Positions 8,616-17,859 are shown, counted from the first letter of the stretch. The stretch: DNA of 64,000 nucleotides from Bacillota bacterium (GCA_023415305.1 JAEZKZ010000036.1:124001-188000); one strand, 5' to 3'. Notes: generated by a model from the sequence alone, not told the origin. Numbers and translations are program-made.

Positions 8616-10721
8616 ATGTTTAATATATCTAGCTGGAACACTTGGGATATCCGGTGTCTCAACGCAGTAATGAAAATACCCGAGATGGCCGAGCTTCGTG
8701 TAGCAGTGTATGACACGGATACGCACCTGTACCAGGACGAATTCCTGTGGTCCAATGTAGTCCGGTTTGGCTATCACCACCCTTACGGGGAATATTTTGA
8801 TATAGATCTGAAATTTATTGATGCAGTATTTTCCTTGGAATTTGCCAGTCATGGAAATAAGTTTGTATACAAAATCTCTTTTAAAGATGAGCAGCCCAAA
8901 TACCGGCTGAACATCGCGGCAATGTACAGATGGGGGGCTAAAGGCGACATCATGATGGGCGACAGCTCCTTCATGATGTCCGCAAAAGGCAACGATTACC
9001 GATTTATCATTTCGGGGCTCCAGGATAGAAAGACCTTTGCCAATACAAACCACCAGGGCATTCTGTTCTACACCGACTCCCCGGTCTATGTCAGCTGCAA
9101 TTGGGACCTGACACAGGATGAAATGGATGAATACCTTCTGATTAAGCGCAAGGAATGCATCTCTTCCTACATTCAGGGCGAAGGAGCGTTATTGGACACT
9201 CCTCAGGCCATCATTAAGGGAATTACGTGGAATACAATCTTTGAACCTATCGGCAACCGGATATGCTCGCCGGTGTCCCGTGCATGGTGTACAGGTAACG
9301 GCACTGGGTTTGGCTCTTTTGTATTATTCAATTGGGATACTTTTTTCGCAGGTCTTTTAAGTGCAACACAGGACAAGGACTTTTCCTTCCAGCAGGTACG
9401 CAGTATCATGCAGGAGATGACCGAGGACGGGATGATCCCTAATTTCGGTGCACAGAACGCCTGTAGTATAGACCGCTCTCAACCGCCTGTCGGAGCGTAC
9501 TGTATTCTTAAGCTTTACCGGCAATTTGGGGAAATCGGGCTACTGGAGGAAACCTATGAAAAATTGCTGAGATGGAATTCCTGGTGGATTAAAAATCGTG
9601 ACGGTAACGGCGATGGTTTGCTGGAATGGGGCTCCAACCCCTATCCGGAAGGTCGTAGAGTGCAGTACGAGGCAGACAATCTCCAGGCATCAATGTACGA
9701 GTCAGGTCTTGACAACAGTCCGATGTATGACGGAGTAGTATATAACACGCAGACACATACCATGGAATATACGGATGTTGGCTTGAATGCGCTATATGCT
9801 ATGGATTGCTGGGCCCTGGCCGAAATCTCGGGTATTCTCGGGAAATCGGAGCAGGCAGAGCTTCTCCAAAAGGAATATGCCAGGATGCGGAAAGCTATGA
9901 TTGAGCAACTCTGGGACGAAAATACCGGCATCTTCCTAAATCGACACTGGGACGGCCGCTTCAACTACCGGTTGTCTCCCACTAATTTCTATCCTCTGAT
10001 TGCTGGAATTGCATCACCGGAGCAAGCCGAACGCATGGTGAAGGAACACCTGCTCAACGAGGAGGAATTCTGGGGACGCTATGTCATACCAAGCATAGCG
10101 AGAAACGATCCAGCCTTCCCCGACAACGACTATTGGAGGGGCAGAATCTGGGGGCCCATGAACTTCCTTGTGGGTGAAGGCCTTAAAAGGTATGGCTTCC
10201 ACGATGCAGCTTATCGTTTTGCACAGAAGAGCCAGGCGCTGTTTCAGCAGGAATGGCAGGAAAAGAACCATATCCATGAAAATTACAATGCCGTCACTGG
10301 AGAGGGCTGCGATGTAAAAAACGCGGATCCTGTATATCACTGGGGAGGACTTCTCGGTTATCTGGCTATCTCTGAACTGATTGAAGCCCAGCCCTGGGGC
10401 GGCATGAGATTCGGAAACCTGAAAGGAGAATACTCTGCAGTAAGAAATTTCCCTGCTGGAAAAAGCGACATCTATGATGTATTCATGGATGGGCACTTAT
10501 CAGTCCGTCAAAATGGAGTAGAAATAATGAAAACCGAAGTACCTGCTATAATCAGAGCATATGTTTTAGATGGAGATGTTCTCCATTTGGAAATTGTAGC
10601 TGAAAAGCCGGGCAATTTGGTTTTGAGGCCAAATCCTACCGTGAAATCGGTAATTGTCAGGATAAAGGAAGAAACGGCTGTTTTTGGCGGAAAAGATGAG
10701 ATAATAATTCCATTCCGTTAA
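8616..10721 (+). CDS. GH63/MGH1-like (alpha/alpha)6-barrel glycoside hydrolase
   Basis: A 701-residue protein without signal peptide, so cytoplasmic. Residues 1-200 look like a beta-rich N-terminal domain. The (alpha/alpha)6 barrel follows, with family motifs FNWDTFFAGLL (238-248), DGMIPNF (271-277), YESGLDNSP (361-369), DYWRGRIWGPMNFL (505-518) and HENYNAVTGEG (554-564). By analogy with GH63 and mannosylglycerate hydrolases, Asp366 and Glu555 are the likely acid and base. Members hydrolyse alpha-glucosides, mannosylglycerate or related alpha-glycosides by inversion; which applies here is unknown. AAGGAG lies eight bases before the ATG. It is the first enzyme downstream of the importer and probably acts on what the importer brings in. 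Confidence 0.8.
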   Translation: MFNISSWNTWDIRCLNAVMKIPEMAELRVAVYDTDTHLYQDEFLWSNVVRFGYHHPYGEYFDIDLKFIDAVFSLEFASHGNKFVYKISFKDEQPKYRLNIAAMYRWGAKGDIMMGDSSFMMSAKGNDYRFIISGLQDRKTFANTNHQGILFYTDSPVYVSCNWDLTQDEMDEYLLIKRKECISSYIQGEGALLDTPQAIIKGITWNTIFEPIGNRICSPVSRAWCTGNGTGFGSFVLFNWDTFFAGLLSATQDKDFSFQQVRSIMQEMTEDGMIPNFGAQNACSIDRSQPPVGAYCILKLYRQFGEIGLLEETYEKLLRWNSWWIKNRDGNGDGLLEWGSNPYPEGRRVQYEADNLQASMYESGLDNSPMYDGVVYNTQTHTMEYTDVGLNALYAMDCWALAEISGILGKSEQAELLQKEYARMRKAMIEQLWDENTGIFLNRHWDGRFNYRLSPTNFYPLIAGIASPEQAERMVKEHLLNEEEFWGRYVIPSIARNDPAFPDNDYWRGRIWGPMNFLVGEGLKRYGFHDAAYRFAQKSQALFQQEWQEKNHIHENYNAVTGEGCDVKNADPVYHWGGLLGYLAISELIEAQPWGGMRFGNLKGEYSAVRNFPAGKSDIYDVFMDGHLSVRQNGVEIMKTEVPAIIRAYVLDGDVLHLEIVAEKPGNLVLRPNPTVKSVIVRIKEETAVFGGKDEIIIPFR

Positions 10722-10769
10722 CACAAAATTTCTTTATCTTTTAAGTAAAATATCAGAAAGGATATATCT

Positions 10770-11999
10770 ATGATTAGTCAAAAAGACAAGGAAATAATAC
10801 GGAGTTTAGCCGGAAGAGTCCGTGAAATAGCTGAATTGCCTGTTATGGGACAGCGCAGGAGAAGTATTTGCAGTTTCAATGCTCTCAAACCGGAGAAGCC
10901 GCTGGTACTATGCTTTCCGGAGGGAGCATGGAGAGAATTGCTTCCCGAAAGTGCCATGGTATGTGAGGAACCCCGTCTCCGAACCTGGGAATGGACGCTG
11001 CGCAGTCAAATATACTGGTGGGAGCACATTAATGATGACAATGTGTTAGAACCCTGGTTCAACATACCGTGGGACATCACAGTCGGAGATTATGGAGTTA
11101 AAATCAAGGAAGTGCATGGAGAAGGCCTCGGCAGTTTCCGCTACGATCCGCCAATAACTGATCTGGAGAAGGACTTTGAAAAGCTTCATTTCAGAGAGTT
11201 CAAAGTTAACAGGGAGCTTGTACAGGAAAATGTTGGACTTGCCGAAGAACTGTTTGGTGATCTGCTCCCCTCAAGAATCCGCGGTTACACCTATAACACA
11301 TGCTCAATTACCTGGGAAGCTCTGAAGCTGATCGGAATGGAGGCTCTGTTTACAAATATGTATGATGACCCGGATAACCTGCATAGGCTCATTCGATTCC
11401 TCGGGGAAGATCAGGAAAGGTATTACGAGTGGCTGGAACAAGAAGGGTTGCTTACTCTGAATAATGAAAACGACTATATCGGGACTGGCGGGGTCGGATA
11501 TACCTATGAACTGCCTCAGAAGGATTCGGAGGCGAAATCTCCAATTCGACTGACAGACACATGGGGCCGGACCGACTCTCAGGAGACCATCGGGGTTTCC
11601 CCCGCCATGTTTGCGGAATTCGTATTGCAATACCAACTCCCCATTCTTGAGAAATTCGGCTTAAACTGTTATGGCTGCTGTGAGCCCATTCAGGACCGCT
11701 GGCAGTTTATCAAGGACATCCCGAACCTCAGGAGACTGTCTGTTTCTCCCTGGAGTGACCAGGAGAAAATGGCGGATTACCTTGGAAAGAAGTATATTTT
11801 CAGCCGTAAGCCGAATCCATCACCTGTCTGTACAGATTTTGACGAGGAGATCATACGGAACGATATCCGCAATACTTTAAAAATAGCAAAGGACAATGTG
11901 CTGGAAATCATAATGAAGGACACCCACACAATCCGTAATCAGCCTCACCGCATCACCAGATGGGTGGAGATTGCCCGTAAAGAGGTTGATTCAATCTGA
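10770..11999 (+). CDS. URO-D-fold protein (not HemE), putative methyltransferase-like
   Basis: A 409-residue protein of the uroporphyrinogen decarboxylase superfamily, which includes cobamide-dependent methyltransferases such as MtaA. It is longer than true HemE and lacks its N-terminal substrate motif. A Cys cluster (Cys300, Cys303, Cys304 in LNCYGCCEP) sits where zinc-binding methyltransferases of this fold carry metal ligands. AAAGGA precedes the ATG. It lies in the operon between the GH63-like enzyme and an SDR, and a second distant family member occurs in the other locus at 24988. Such proteins are common in sugar operons but their reaction is not established; I do not assign one. Confidence 0.7.
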   Translation: MISQKDKEIIRSLAGRVREIAELPVMGQRRRSICSFNALKPEKPLVLCFPEGAWRELLPESAMVCEEPRLRTWEWTLRSQIYWWEHINDDNVLEPWFNIPWDITVGDYGVKIKEVHGEGLGSFRYDPPITDLEKDFEKLHFREFKVNRELVQENVGLAEELFGDLLPSRIRGYTYNTCSITWEALKLIGMEALFTNMYDDPDNLHRLIRFLGEDQERYYEWLEQEGLLTLNNENDYIGTGGVGYTYELPQKDSEAKSPIRLTDTWGRTDSQETIGVSPAMFAEFVLQYQLPILEKFGLNCYGCCEPIQDRWQFIKDIPNLRRLSVSPWSDQEKMADYLGKKYIFSRKPNPSPVCTDFDEEIIRNDIRNTLKIAKDNVLEIIMKDTHTIRNQPHRITRWVEIARKEVDSI

Positions 12000-12040
12000 T
12001 AAAATCTGATACAATCTGATATATACTAATACAATCTGAT
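11991..12040 (+). repeat. 10-bp tandem repeat between the URO-D-like and SDR genes
   Basis: Five exact 10-base steps: TCAATCTGAT, AAAATCTGAT, ACAATCTGAT, ATATACTAAT, ACAATCTGAT. The first unit contains the TGA stop of the preceding gene (11997-11999) and the array ends 20 bases before the SDR start. Confidence 0.8.
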
Positions 12041-12060
12041 ATATCAAGGAGAATTTTACT

Positions 12061-12822
12061 ATGAGAATAGATTTGACAGGCAAGATTGCAGTTGTCACAG
12101 GTGCTACAGGAGAACTTGGAAGGGTAATGGTGCTCAGCCTGGCAAAATGCGGCGCTGACGTGGCGATTCATTACTACAGGAATGAGGAAAAGGCAAAGGA
12201 GCTTTTGCAGGAGGTCAGGAGCCTCTCCAGAAAAGCCGTTATGGTAAGGGCGGATGTTACCGATTCCGATTCTGTTAATAAAATGAGGGATGCAATTGTA
12301 GTCGGCCTTGGAAAACCGGATATCATTGTTGACAATGCCGTCATCCAGTATGAATGGAAGCCGATACTGGAACAGGCTCCCGAAGATTACGAAAGCCAGT
12401 TCCGTTCCTGCGTCATGCAGAATGTACTTATGGCCAAGGCGTTTATTCCCTTCATGATCGAAAAAAAAGCGGGACGTTTTATTGCAATCAACACTGAAAC
12501 CGCAATGCAGTGTAATATAGGCCAGTCCGCTTACGCCTCCGGGAAACGAGGAATGGACGGGGTTATCAGGGTCCTTGCAAGAGAGGTTGCCCAGCACCAA
12601 ATCACGGTAAACCAGGTTGCTCCCGGTTGGACTATCAGCGACAGGGACAGACTGAACGGGACAGAAAGAAATGAAGGATATGAGAAAATGGTACCGATGG
12701 GACGTAGAGGCACCGACCAGGAAGTTGCAAATGTGGTGGCTTTCCTTGCTTCCGATCTGGCTAGCTTTATCACGGGTGCCTATATTCCTGTAAATGGTGG
12801 TACTGTAATGCCAACTATTTAG
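12061..12822 (+). CDS. Short-chain dehydrogenase/reductase
   Basis: A 253-residue classical SDR. It has a nucleotide-binding VTGATGELGR in place of TGxxxGxG, a DNAV motif, the catalytic YASGK and the PGWT loop. It would oxidise or reduce a sugar or polyol with NAD(P). CAAGGAG lies ten bases before the ATG. The usual catalytic Ser region reads INTETAM, without an obvious Ser, which is unusual. It lies in the operon with the URO-D-like and Dabb proteins. A substrate cannot be named. Confidence 0.9.
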   Translation: MRIDLTGKIAVVTGATGELGRVMVLSLAKCGADVAIHYYRNEEKAKELLQEVRSLSRKAVMVRADVTDSDSVNKMRDAIVVGLGKPDIIVDNAVIQYEWKPILEQAPEDYESQFRSCVMQNVLMAKAFIPFMIEKKAGRFIAINTETAMQCNIGQSAYASGKRGMDGVIRVLAREVAQHQITVNQVAPGWTISDRDRLNGTERNEGYEKMVPMGRRGTDQEVANVVAFLASDLASFITGAYIPVNGGTVMPTI

Positions 12823-12843
12823 ATCAGAACTGATTATAACGAA

Positions 12844-12880
12844 GAGGTATCAAGAGCTGCCTTTGATACCTCTTTACCCT
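12844..12880 (+). terminator. Hairpin after the SDR gene
   Basis: GAGGTATCAA (12844-12853) pairs perfectly with TTGATACCTC (12863-12872) around nine bases, followed by TTTACCC. The U-tract is short, so read-through into the Dabb gene is likely. Confidence 0.6.
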
Positions 12881-12950
12881 GTAGAGGTGAGCATCTGTTG
12901 CATCAGTATATTCGTTGCAGTACCAATTTTAACATACCAAGGAGGAAAAA

Positions 12951-13265
12951 ATGGAACACAAACTATTAAGACATGTTGTGATGTTTAAATTCAAGGACAG
13001 TGTATCAAAGGAAGAGATTGAAGCGGTTGAGAAGGCATTTGTGGACTTGAAGAACGACATCCCCCTGATCCGCTCGCTGGAATGGGGCACCAATGTGAGC
13101 CCGGAAGGTATCAACCAAGGATTTACTCATTGCTTCCTTTTGACCTTTGCCAGCGAGGCTGACAGGGACGCCTATCTTCCCCACCCTGCCCACAAGGCAT
13201 TCGGAAATATGCTGGAGCCGGTAATAGACAAGGTCATGGTAATAGACTATTTAGCGCGCGGATAG
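12951..13265 (+). CDS. Dabb (stress-responsive alpha/beta barrel) family protein
   Basis: A 104-residue dimeric alpha/beta-barrel protein. It opens with the family pattern LLRHVVMFKFKDS and carries AYLPHPAHKAF, the conserved HPxH segment, at about 80-90. AAGGAGG precedes the ATG. Dabb proteins are small ferredoxin-like folds often found at the end of sugar operons; some are cyclases or aldolase-like, most have no known role. It is the last gene of the GC-richer sugar locus. Confidence 0.88.
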   Translation: MEHKLLRHVVMFKFKDSVSKEEIEAVEKAFVDLKNDIPLIRSLEWGTNVSPEGINQGFTHCFLLTFASEADRDAYLPHPAHKAFGNMLEPVIDKVMVIDYLARG

Positions 13266-13314
13266 TCTCCAGTCCATCTACTGCATCGCTAATTGTACTT
13301 GTCCATAGTACCGT

Positions 13315-13378
13315 AAAAAACGGACATTCGGATTCCTGCCTCTCTTTCCAGGCCGCATACAGTACGAATCCGAATGTC
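13315..13378 (-). terminator. Terminator of the acetyltransferase gene (minus strand)
   Basis: GACATTCGGATTC (13323-13335) and GAATCCGAATGTC (13366-13378) form a perfect 13-bp stem with a 30-base loop. On the minus strand it is followed by CG and six T (13320-13315). It serves the gene at 13488 and may also stop the plus-strand operon. Confidence 0.75.
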
Positions 13379-13487
13379 TAAGTGAGTTGTTTTGTATTTC
13401 TGAGCCGATTCTAGTTTTTATAGTTAAAAATTCACAGTTACATTACTTGCAAACACTGCTATTTCATACTGGAAGTTACATGTCGCA

Positions 13488-14015
13488 CTAATCATTCAGC
13501 TTGGCATAGATGTATGTGTCTTTCCAAATGGGTCTATTTTCAGGGTCTTTCCAAAAGTAAACATTTTTCTTTAAATGAGCCTCTCGCTCAAATCCCAATG
13601 TCTCTAACAATTTCCATGAACCCGTATTTTCCGGGTCACATTCGGCAAAAATTCTATGTATACCATTAGAAAATGCTAGTGCAAGTAAAGCCGTACAGCT
13701 TTCCTTTGCATAACCTTTTCCCCAATAGTCTTTATTAAATACATATCCTATTTCAAGGGATTCAAAATCTCTTTTGCCTAAATACACATTTCCTATCATT
13801 TTACCATTACTTTTTAATTCGACAGCAACCATCTCATCTGTTGAAATTCTCCATTCGAGGTTGCTTTCAGCTTCACTCATATTCATGGGCTTATGAGGTT
13901 CATATCTTACAACTTCGGAATCTGATAAATACTCATACAAATCTTGTAAATCATTTTTCTTATATCTTCTTAAAATCAATCTATCTGTTTCCAATATTAC
14001 AGCATCTTCTACCAT
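13488..14015 (-). CDS. GNAT acetyltransferase (RimJ/RimL type)
   Basis: A 175-residue N-acetyltransferase. It opens with ETDRLILRRYKKNDLQDLYEY and carries the acetyl-CoA loop KDYWGKGYAKES and the C-terminal AECDPENTGSWKLLETLGF, all typical of the ribosomal-protein acetyltransferase branch. GAGGAGG lies six bases before the ATG. It is a single-gene unit with its own terminator. Such enzymes acetylate protein N-termini or small amines; the target is unknown. Confidence 0.9.
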   Translation of the reverse strand: MVEDAVILETDRLILRRYKKNDLQDLYEYLSDSEVVRYEPHKPMNMSEAESNLEWRISTDEMVAVELKSNGKMIGNVYLGKRDFESLEIGYVFNKDYWGKGYAKESCTALLALAFSNGIHRIFAECDPENTGSWKLLETLGFEREAHLKKNVYFWKDPENRPIWKDTYIYAKLND

Positions 14016-14238
14016 GTTTGCCTCCTCGTTAAATACAAATCTTAGTAACGGATTGTTAGTATATAGGGGTTAAAAAAAATGGATTAAACTTGTTTCAAGT
14101 ATTATACATAACGACTTTATACTACTTCATTTTTCTAAAAAATACAATATTTAGTTTTAGAAAACCTAAAGTATTATACCTAAATTAATATCATCATTTT
14201 GATATGAATGACTTTTGTCAGAAGCCAACCACTTAGGT

Positions 14239-15546
14239 TTAATCAGCTTTATCATGAGCCACAGGGTTATCAACTTCCTTTTCCTCAGCGAACTCAGGTT
14301 CACGAATACGACCAACGATAATGATTGCCACGATAAAAATAGCAAATGTAAACACGAAAGGTAAACGGCGGTCAATGCTTGACAGCCATCCGGCTAAATA
14401 GCCAAACGGTGAGGCAAAAGCGATGGTAAAGGACATAATCAAAGCATTAATACGTGCCCGCTCCTTCGGGTTAATATTCAACTGGAGCAAGGCATCCTTA
14501 CGAGGCATTACAAGGGCGCTGGCTACTGCCCCAATAAAAACATAAATGATTATTAACGGGATATTGCCGACTGGAGTCAGTATCAGAAGAACAGAGCACG
14601 CGGCATACAATACCAGCCCGATCCACATAGGTATCCGGAATTTCACAGCTTCCAAGCGGTGCTGTATTCCAACCATAAAGATCAACATCACAGCTGCATT
14701 CAAGATAGGGAAAAAAGCCAGATAACGATCTGCTATACCTAGTCTTTGAGTTACATACAAGCTGAAGAAATTGGCGCTGACAAGATTGGTTATATGTAAT
14801 ATCACAGATACACTAACAACTTTCATAATCTCTTTATTCCTTAACACTTTTGGTATCAGATCCCTGTATTCATATAACATCTGCAAAACAGAGGTGTTTT
14901 TAGTCTCGGCCATTCGTATCTTTCCTTGCCGGGTTTCATCACAATGTCGAAAGGTAATAATGACCTTAATCAGCATATTTAAAGCAAAAACAAAATATAT
15001 AACACGAACAACCGGAACCACTGAAAATGAATTTATCAACAATCCCGAAATTGGTGCAAAAAAGATTGCAACCAGACCACCTATGTTTACCCATGTATAT
15101 ACACCTACTAAATCTTTTGCGTCTGCATCTTCAATCAATAAGCAAAACCATGCCGTCTGATTAATCTGCTCAAAACTATTGAATAAAACTGCAATCAAAA
15201 AGAGCCAAAAGTTATCAGATATTGCCCATACCAAGCAAGCAACACTCCAGCCAAAGAAATCACCCAGCATGGTTGTTACTTTACGCCCTAACTTATCGGT
15301 GATTATACCACCAAAGAAGGAAAAGAACACCTGAACAATCATAGCCACCGACAAAATCAGTCCGATTTGAACGTCTGTAATTCCCAGCGTGTACATATAT
15401 AGTGTGGCAAAAGGTGCGATTAAATTATATGGAATACCCCAGAGAGGCTCCATCAAAATAAGAGTTTTTGGATTTCCCTTGTTATTTTTTAGTATTTCAA
15501 TAAGTGGGTGCTTACCCAGAGTCTTTATTCTTTGTACTATATTCAC
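14239..15546 (-). CDS. Major facilitator superfamily transporter
   Basis: A 435-residue membrane protein with about 12 hydrophobic segments. It has the MFS loop signature GGIITDKLGRKV after helix 2, and the RKDALLQLNINPKERARINA loop in the second half. The start is GTG 15546 with GGAG seven bases upstream. It lies 26 bases downstream of the AraC gene at 15573 and is divergent from melA, so an alpha-galactoside or galactose substrate is plausible but not shown. The C-terminal tail is short and charged. Confidence 0.88.
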   Translation of the reverse strand: MNIVQRIKTLGKHPLIEILKNNKGNPKTLILMEPLWGIPYNLIAPFATLYMYTLGITDVQIGLILSVAMIVQVFFSFFGGIITDKLGRKVTTMLGDFFGWSVACLVWAISDNFWLFLIAVLFNSFEQINQTAWFCLLIEDADAKDLVGVYTWVNIGGLVAIFFAPISGLLINSFSVVPVVRVIYFVFALNMLIKVIITFRHCDETRQGKIRMAETKNTSVLQMLYEYRDLIPKVLRNKEIMKVVSVSVILHITNLVSANFFSLYVTQRLGIADRYLAFFPILNAAVMLIFMVGIQHRLEAVKFRIPMWIGLVLYAACSVLLILTPVGNIPLIIIYVFIGAVASALVMPRKDALLQLNINPKERARINALIMSFTIAFASPFGYLAGWLSSIDRRLPFVFTFAIFIVAIIIVGRIREPEFAEEKEVDNPVAHDKAD

Positions 15547-15572
15547 TTTATTCTCCGTTCTACGTCTATTTA

Positions 15573-16391
15573 TTATGAAAAATGGATCATATTTTTTCTA
15601 AATTGTCGTGGGGACATCCGCACATGCTTCGTGAAAAGCCGTGAAAAGGAAGAAAGCTCCTTAAATCCGCAGGAAACTGCCACCTCTGTGACTGTCATAT
15701 TTGTGTCATGCAGCATGTTTGTAGCCACATTTAGTCGGTATTTTATCAGATATTGCTGTGGGGAGATTTTTCCTTCTTCAATAAATATCTTATATAAATA
15801 GGTTCTATCTATCCCAATAAAATCAGCTATATCACCTATTCGGATATCATAGCTATAATTATGCTTAATATATGAGCATGCCTCTCTATAGAATATTTCT
15901 TTAGGTATAATGCTTACATCAGTTTCCTTCTTTATCATATATGAAAAAACATTATAGAAAGCGGACAATAATGCTGCTTCATTGTAATGTTTTTCTAAAA
16001 ACATATTAACAAGATTTAAAATCCTGTCATTTTGCTCCTCGATTTCGTTCATAGACTTGCTATCAGCAGAATAAACCAGGTCTTTTTTATTTATGCTACA
16101 CATTTCAAGGAGGGATTCAATTTCTGATCCGCCTACTGCAACCCAGGCGTATTCCCAAGGACAATTCTCATCAGCAACATAATATGTTGACTCTTCCGGG
16201 CATATTAAAAAAGCTCCACCCTTTTTAAGGTGATATATTTTCCCACGTGCATGATACTGTCCTTTCCCATTTAATATAAAATGGATTAAGTAATGAGGAC
16301 GTATGGCTGGCCCATAAAAATGACCACTTCGGCATCTCTCTTTTCCACAGTAATAAATATTTATTGATTTTAAATTAAACCTGCCTCTCAT
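15573..16391 (-). CDS. AraC-family regulator (divergent from melA)
   Basis: A 272-residue regulator with an N-terminal cupin-like sugar-binding region (RPHYLIHFILNGKGQYHARG, and FLICPEESTYYVADENCPWEY) and a C-terminal double helix-turn-helix (IRIGDIADFIGIDRTYLYKI and VAVSCGFKELSSFSRLFTK). The layout matches MsmR/RafR-type activators of alpha-galactoside genes. The open frame continues upstream and would overlap melA; the better start is ATG 16391, with GGAGGAGG 12 bases before it. It probably activates melA and its own operon with the MFS gene. Confidence 0.9.
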   Translation of the reverse strand: MRGRFNLKSINIYYCGKERCRSGHFYGPAIRPHYLIHFILNGKGQYHARGKIYHLKKGGAFLICPEESTYYVADENCPWEYAWVAVGGSEIESLLEMCSINKKDLVYSADSKSMNEIEEQNDRILNLVNMFLEKHYNEAALLSAFYNVFSYMIKKETDVSIIPKEIFYREACSYIKHNYSYDIRIGDIADFIGIDRTYLYKIFIEEGKISPQQYLIKYRLNVATNMLHDTNMTVTEVAVSCGFKELSSFSRLFTKHVRMSPRQFRKNMIHFS

Positions 16392-16470
16392 GAAAATGCC
16401 AAACCTCCTCCATATGGCATAACCTCCTCGTATAATCAACATAGTGTAAAGTTTCAGGAAACAAACCACA

Positions 16471-16500
16471 TTGATGTGCTTCTTATAGAAATTATACAAT
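16471..16500 (+). promoter_or_regulatory. Candidate melA promoter
   Basis: TTGATG (16471-16476), 18 bases, TACAAT (16495-16500), 39 bases before the melA ATG. The weak -35 and long spacer fit a promoter needing an activator such as the divergent AraC protein. Confidence 0.45.
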
Positions 16501-16539
16501 AAGCGTATAAGTAAAACAATTAATAAGGAGAAAAAAGAC

Positions 16540-17859
16540 ATGTTAAAAATTACTTTCTTAGGGGCTGGAAGTACCGTATTTGCAAGAAATGTACTTGGAG
16601 ATTGCATGTGTACACCAGCATTATGTGAATGTGAAATAGCCCTTTATGATATTGATAAAAAACGTCTGGAAGAGTCCTATATTATTTTAGATGCTATCAA
16701 TAAAAATACAAATTCAGGTCGAGCAACTATTAAAACTTTTTTAGGAGTGGAAAACAGAAAGGCGGCCCTCCGCAATGCTAATTTTGTAGTAAATGCAATT
16801 CAAGTTGGGGGATATGATCCTTGCACAATTATAGACTTTGAGATTCCAAAAAAATATGGTTTAAAGCAGACCATAGCCGACACTCTGGGAATTGGCGGTA
16901 TAATGAGAGCATTAAGAACAATCCCTGTAATGGCAGACTTTGCAAAGGATATGGAAGAAGTATGTCCTAATACGTTATTCTTAAATTACACAAATCCAAT
17001 GGCTATGCTGTCCGGATATATGCAGAGATATACTAAAGTTAATACTGTCGGACTTTGCCACAGTGTTCAGGTATGCTCAGAAGGTTTATTAACCTCACTC
17101 GGCATGGAAGATAAATTAGAGGGAAGAGAAGAATTAATTGCAGGTATCAATCATATGGCGTGGCTTCTGGTAATTAAAGACAAGTATGGGAACGACTTGT
17201 ATCCAGATATCAGAAAACGTGCTATAGAAAAGAATAAAACTTCTCATTACGATATGGTTCGTTTTGAATATATTAAGCATCTAGGATATTACTGTACAGA
17301 GTCAAGTGAGCATAATGCCGAGTATAATCCATTCTTTATTAAATCTAATTATCCTGAACTTATTGAAAAATATAATATTCCTTTAGATGAGTACCCACGA
17401 AGATGTATTGAGCAAATCAACGGCTGGGAAAAGGAAAAAGAGAGCATTCTTAAAGATGGAAAAATAACTCATACCCGTTCACAAGAATATGCTTCTTACA
17501 TAATGGAAGCAATTGTTACGGGAAATCCATATAAAATCGGCGGCAATGTCATTAATACCGGCCTGATAGATAACCTTCCCAACGACGCATGTGTTGAGGT
17601 TCCTTGCCTTGTTGACAGGAATGGCGTACATCCCTGCCATGTTGGCAAGCTCCCGCTACAGCTGGCGGCAATGAATCAGACCAATATTAATACACAGCTT
17701 CTGACCATTGAAGCAGCTGTTACAAAGAACAGAGACTATATCTATCATGCAGCTATGATGGATCCTCATACAGCAGCCGAATTATCTATCGATGATATAA
17801 AATCAATGGTAGATGAGTTGATTGAGGCTCATGGTGATTACATGAAGGATTATCGTTAA
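16540..17859 (+). CDS. melA: Alpha-galactosidase, GH4 family (NAD- and metal-dependent)
   Basis: A 439-residue cytoplasmic enzyme. GH4 features: NAD-binding FLGAGST (6-12), NYTNPMAM (149-156), the metal-binding GLCHSVQ with Cys173 and His174, and AGINHMAWLL around His205. GH4 uses an oxidation-elimination mechanism with NAD+ and Mn2+. The GLCHS and INHMAW pattern fits the MelA alpha-galactosidase branch better than 6-phospho-glycosidases. ATAAGGAG lies upstream of the ATG. With the divergent AraC and MFS genes it makes a small melibiose/raffinose-type unit. Alpha-galacturonidase, another GH4 activity, cannot be fully excluded. Confidence 0.9.
   Translation: MLKITFLGAGSTVFARNVLGDCMCTPALCECEIALYDIDKKRLEESYIILDAINKNTNSGRATIKTFLGVENRKAALRNANFVVNAIQVGGYDPCTIIDFEIPKKYGLKQTIADTLGIGGIMRALRTIPVMADFAKDMEEVCPNTLFLNYTNPMAMLSGYMQRYTKVNTVGLCHSVQVCSEGLLTSLGMEDKLEGREELIAGINHMAWLLVIKDKYGNDLYPDIRKRAIEKNKTSHYDMVRFEYIKHLGYYCTESSEHNAEYNPFFIKSNYPELIEKYNIPLDEYPRRCIEQINGWEKEKESILKDGKITHTRSQEYASYIMEAIVTGNPYKIGGNVINTGLIDNLPNDACVEVPCLVDRNGVHPCHVGKLPLQLAAMNQTNINTQLLTIEAAVTKNRDYIYHAAMMDPHTAAELSIDDIKSMVDELIEAHGDYMKDYR

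Noticed and set aside
8565..9053. Open minus-strand frame of 162 codons
   Set aside because: Antisense to the start of the GH63-like gene, which has clear family motifs; no supporting signals.
10014..10496. Open minus-strand frame of 160 codons
   Set aside because: Antisense to the catalytic part of the GH63-like gene; composition shadow.
10770..11999. HemE (heme biosynthesis uroporphyrinogen decarboxylase)
   Set aside because: Lacks the HemE N-terminal substrate motif, is too long, and sits in a sugar operon without other heme genes; the same holds for the copy at 24988.
11953..12600. Open minus-strand frame of 215 codons
   Set aside because: Spans the SDR gene and the tandem repeat in antisense; the SDR with its YASGK motif is the real gene.
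13323..13378. 13-bp inverted repeat as a mini mobile element
   Set aside because: Followed by a T6 run on the minus strand just downstream of the acetyltransferase gene, so it is a terminator.
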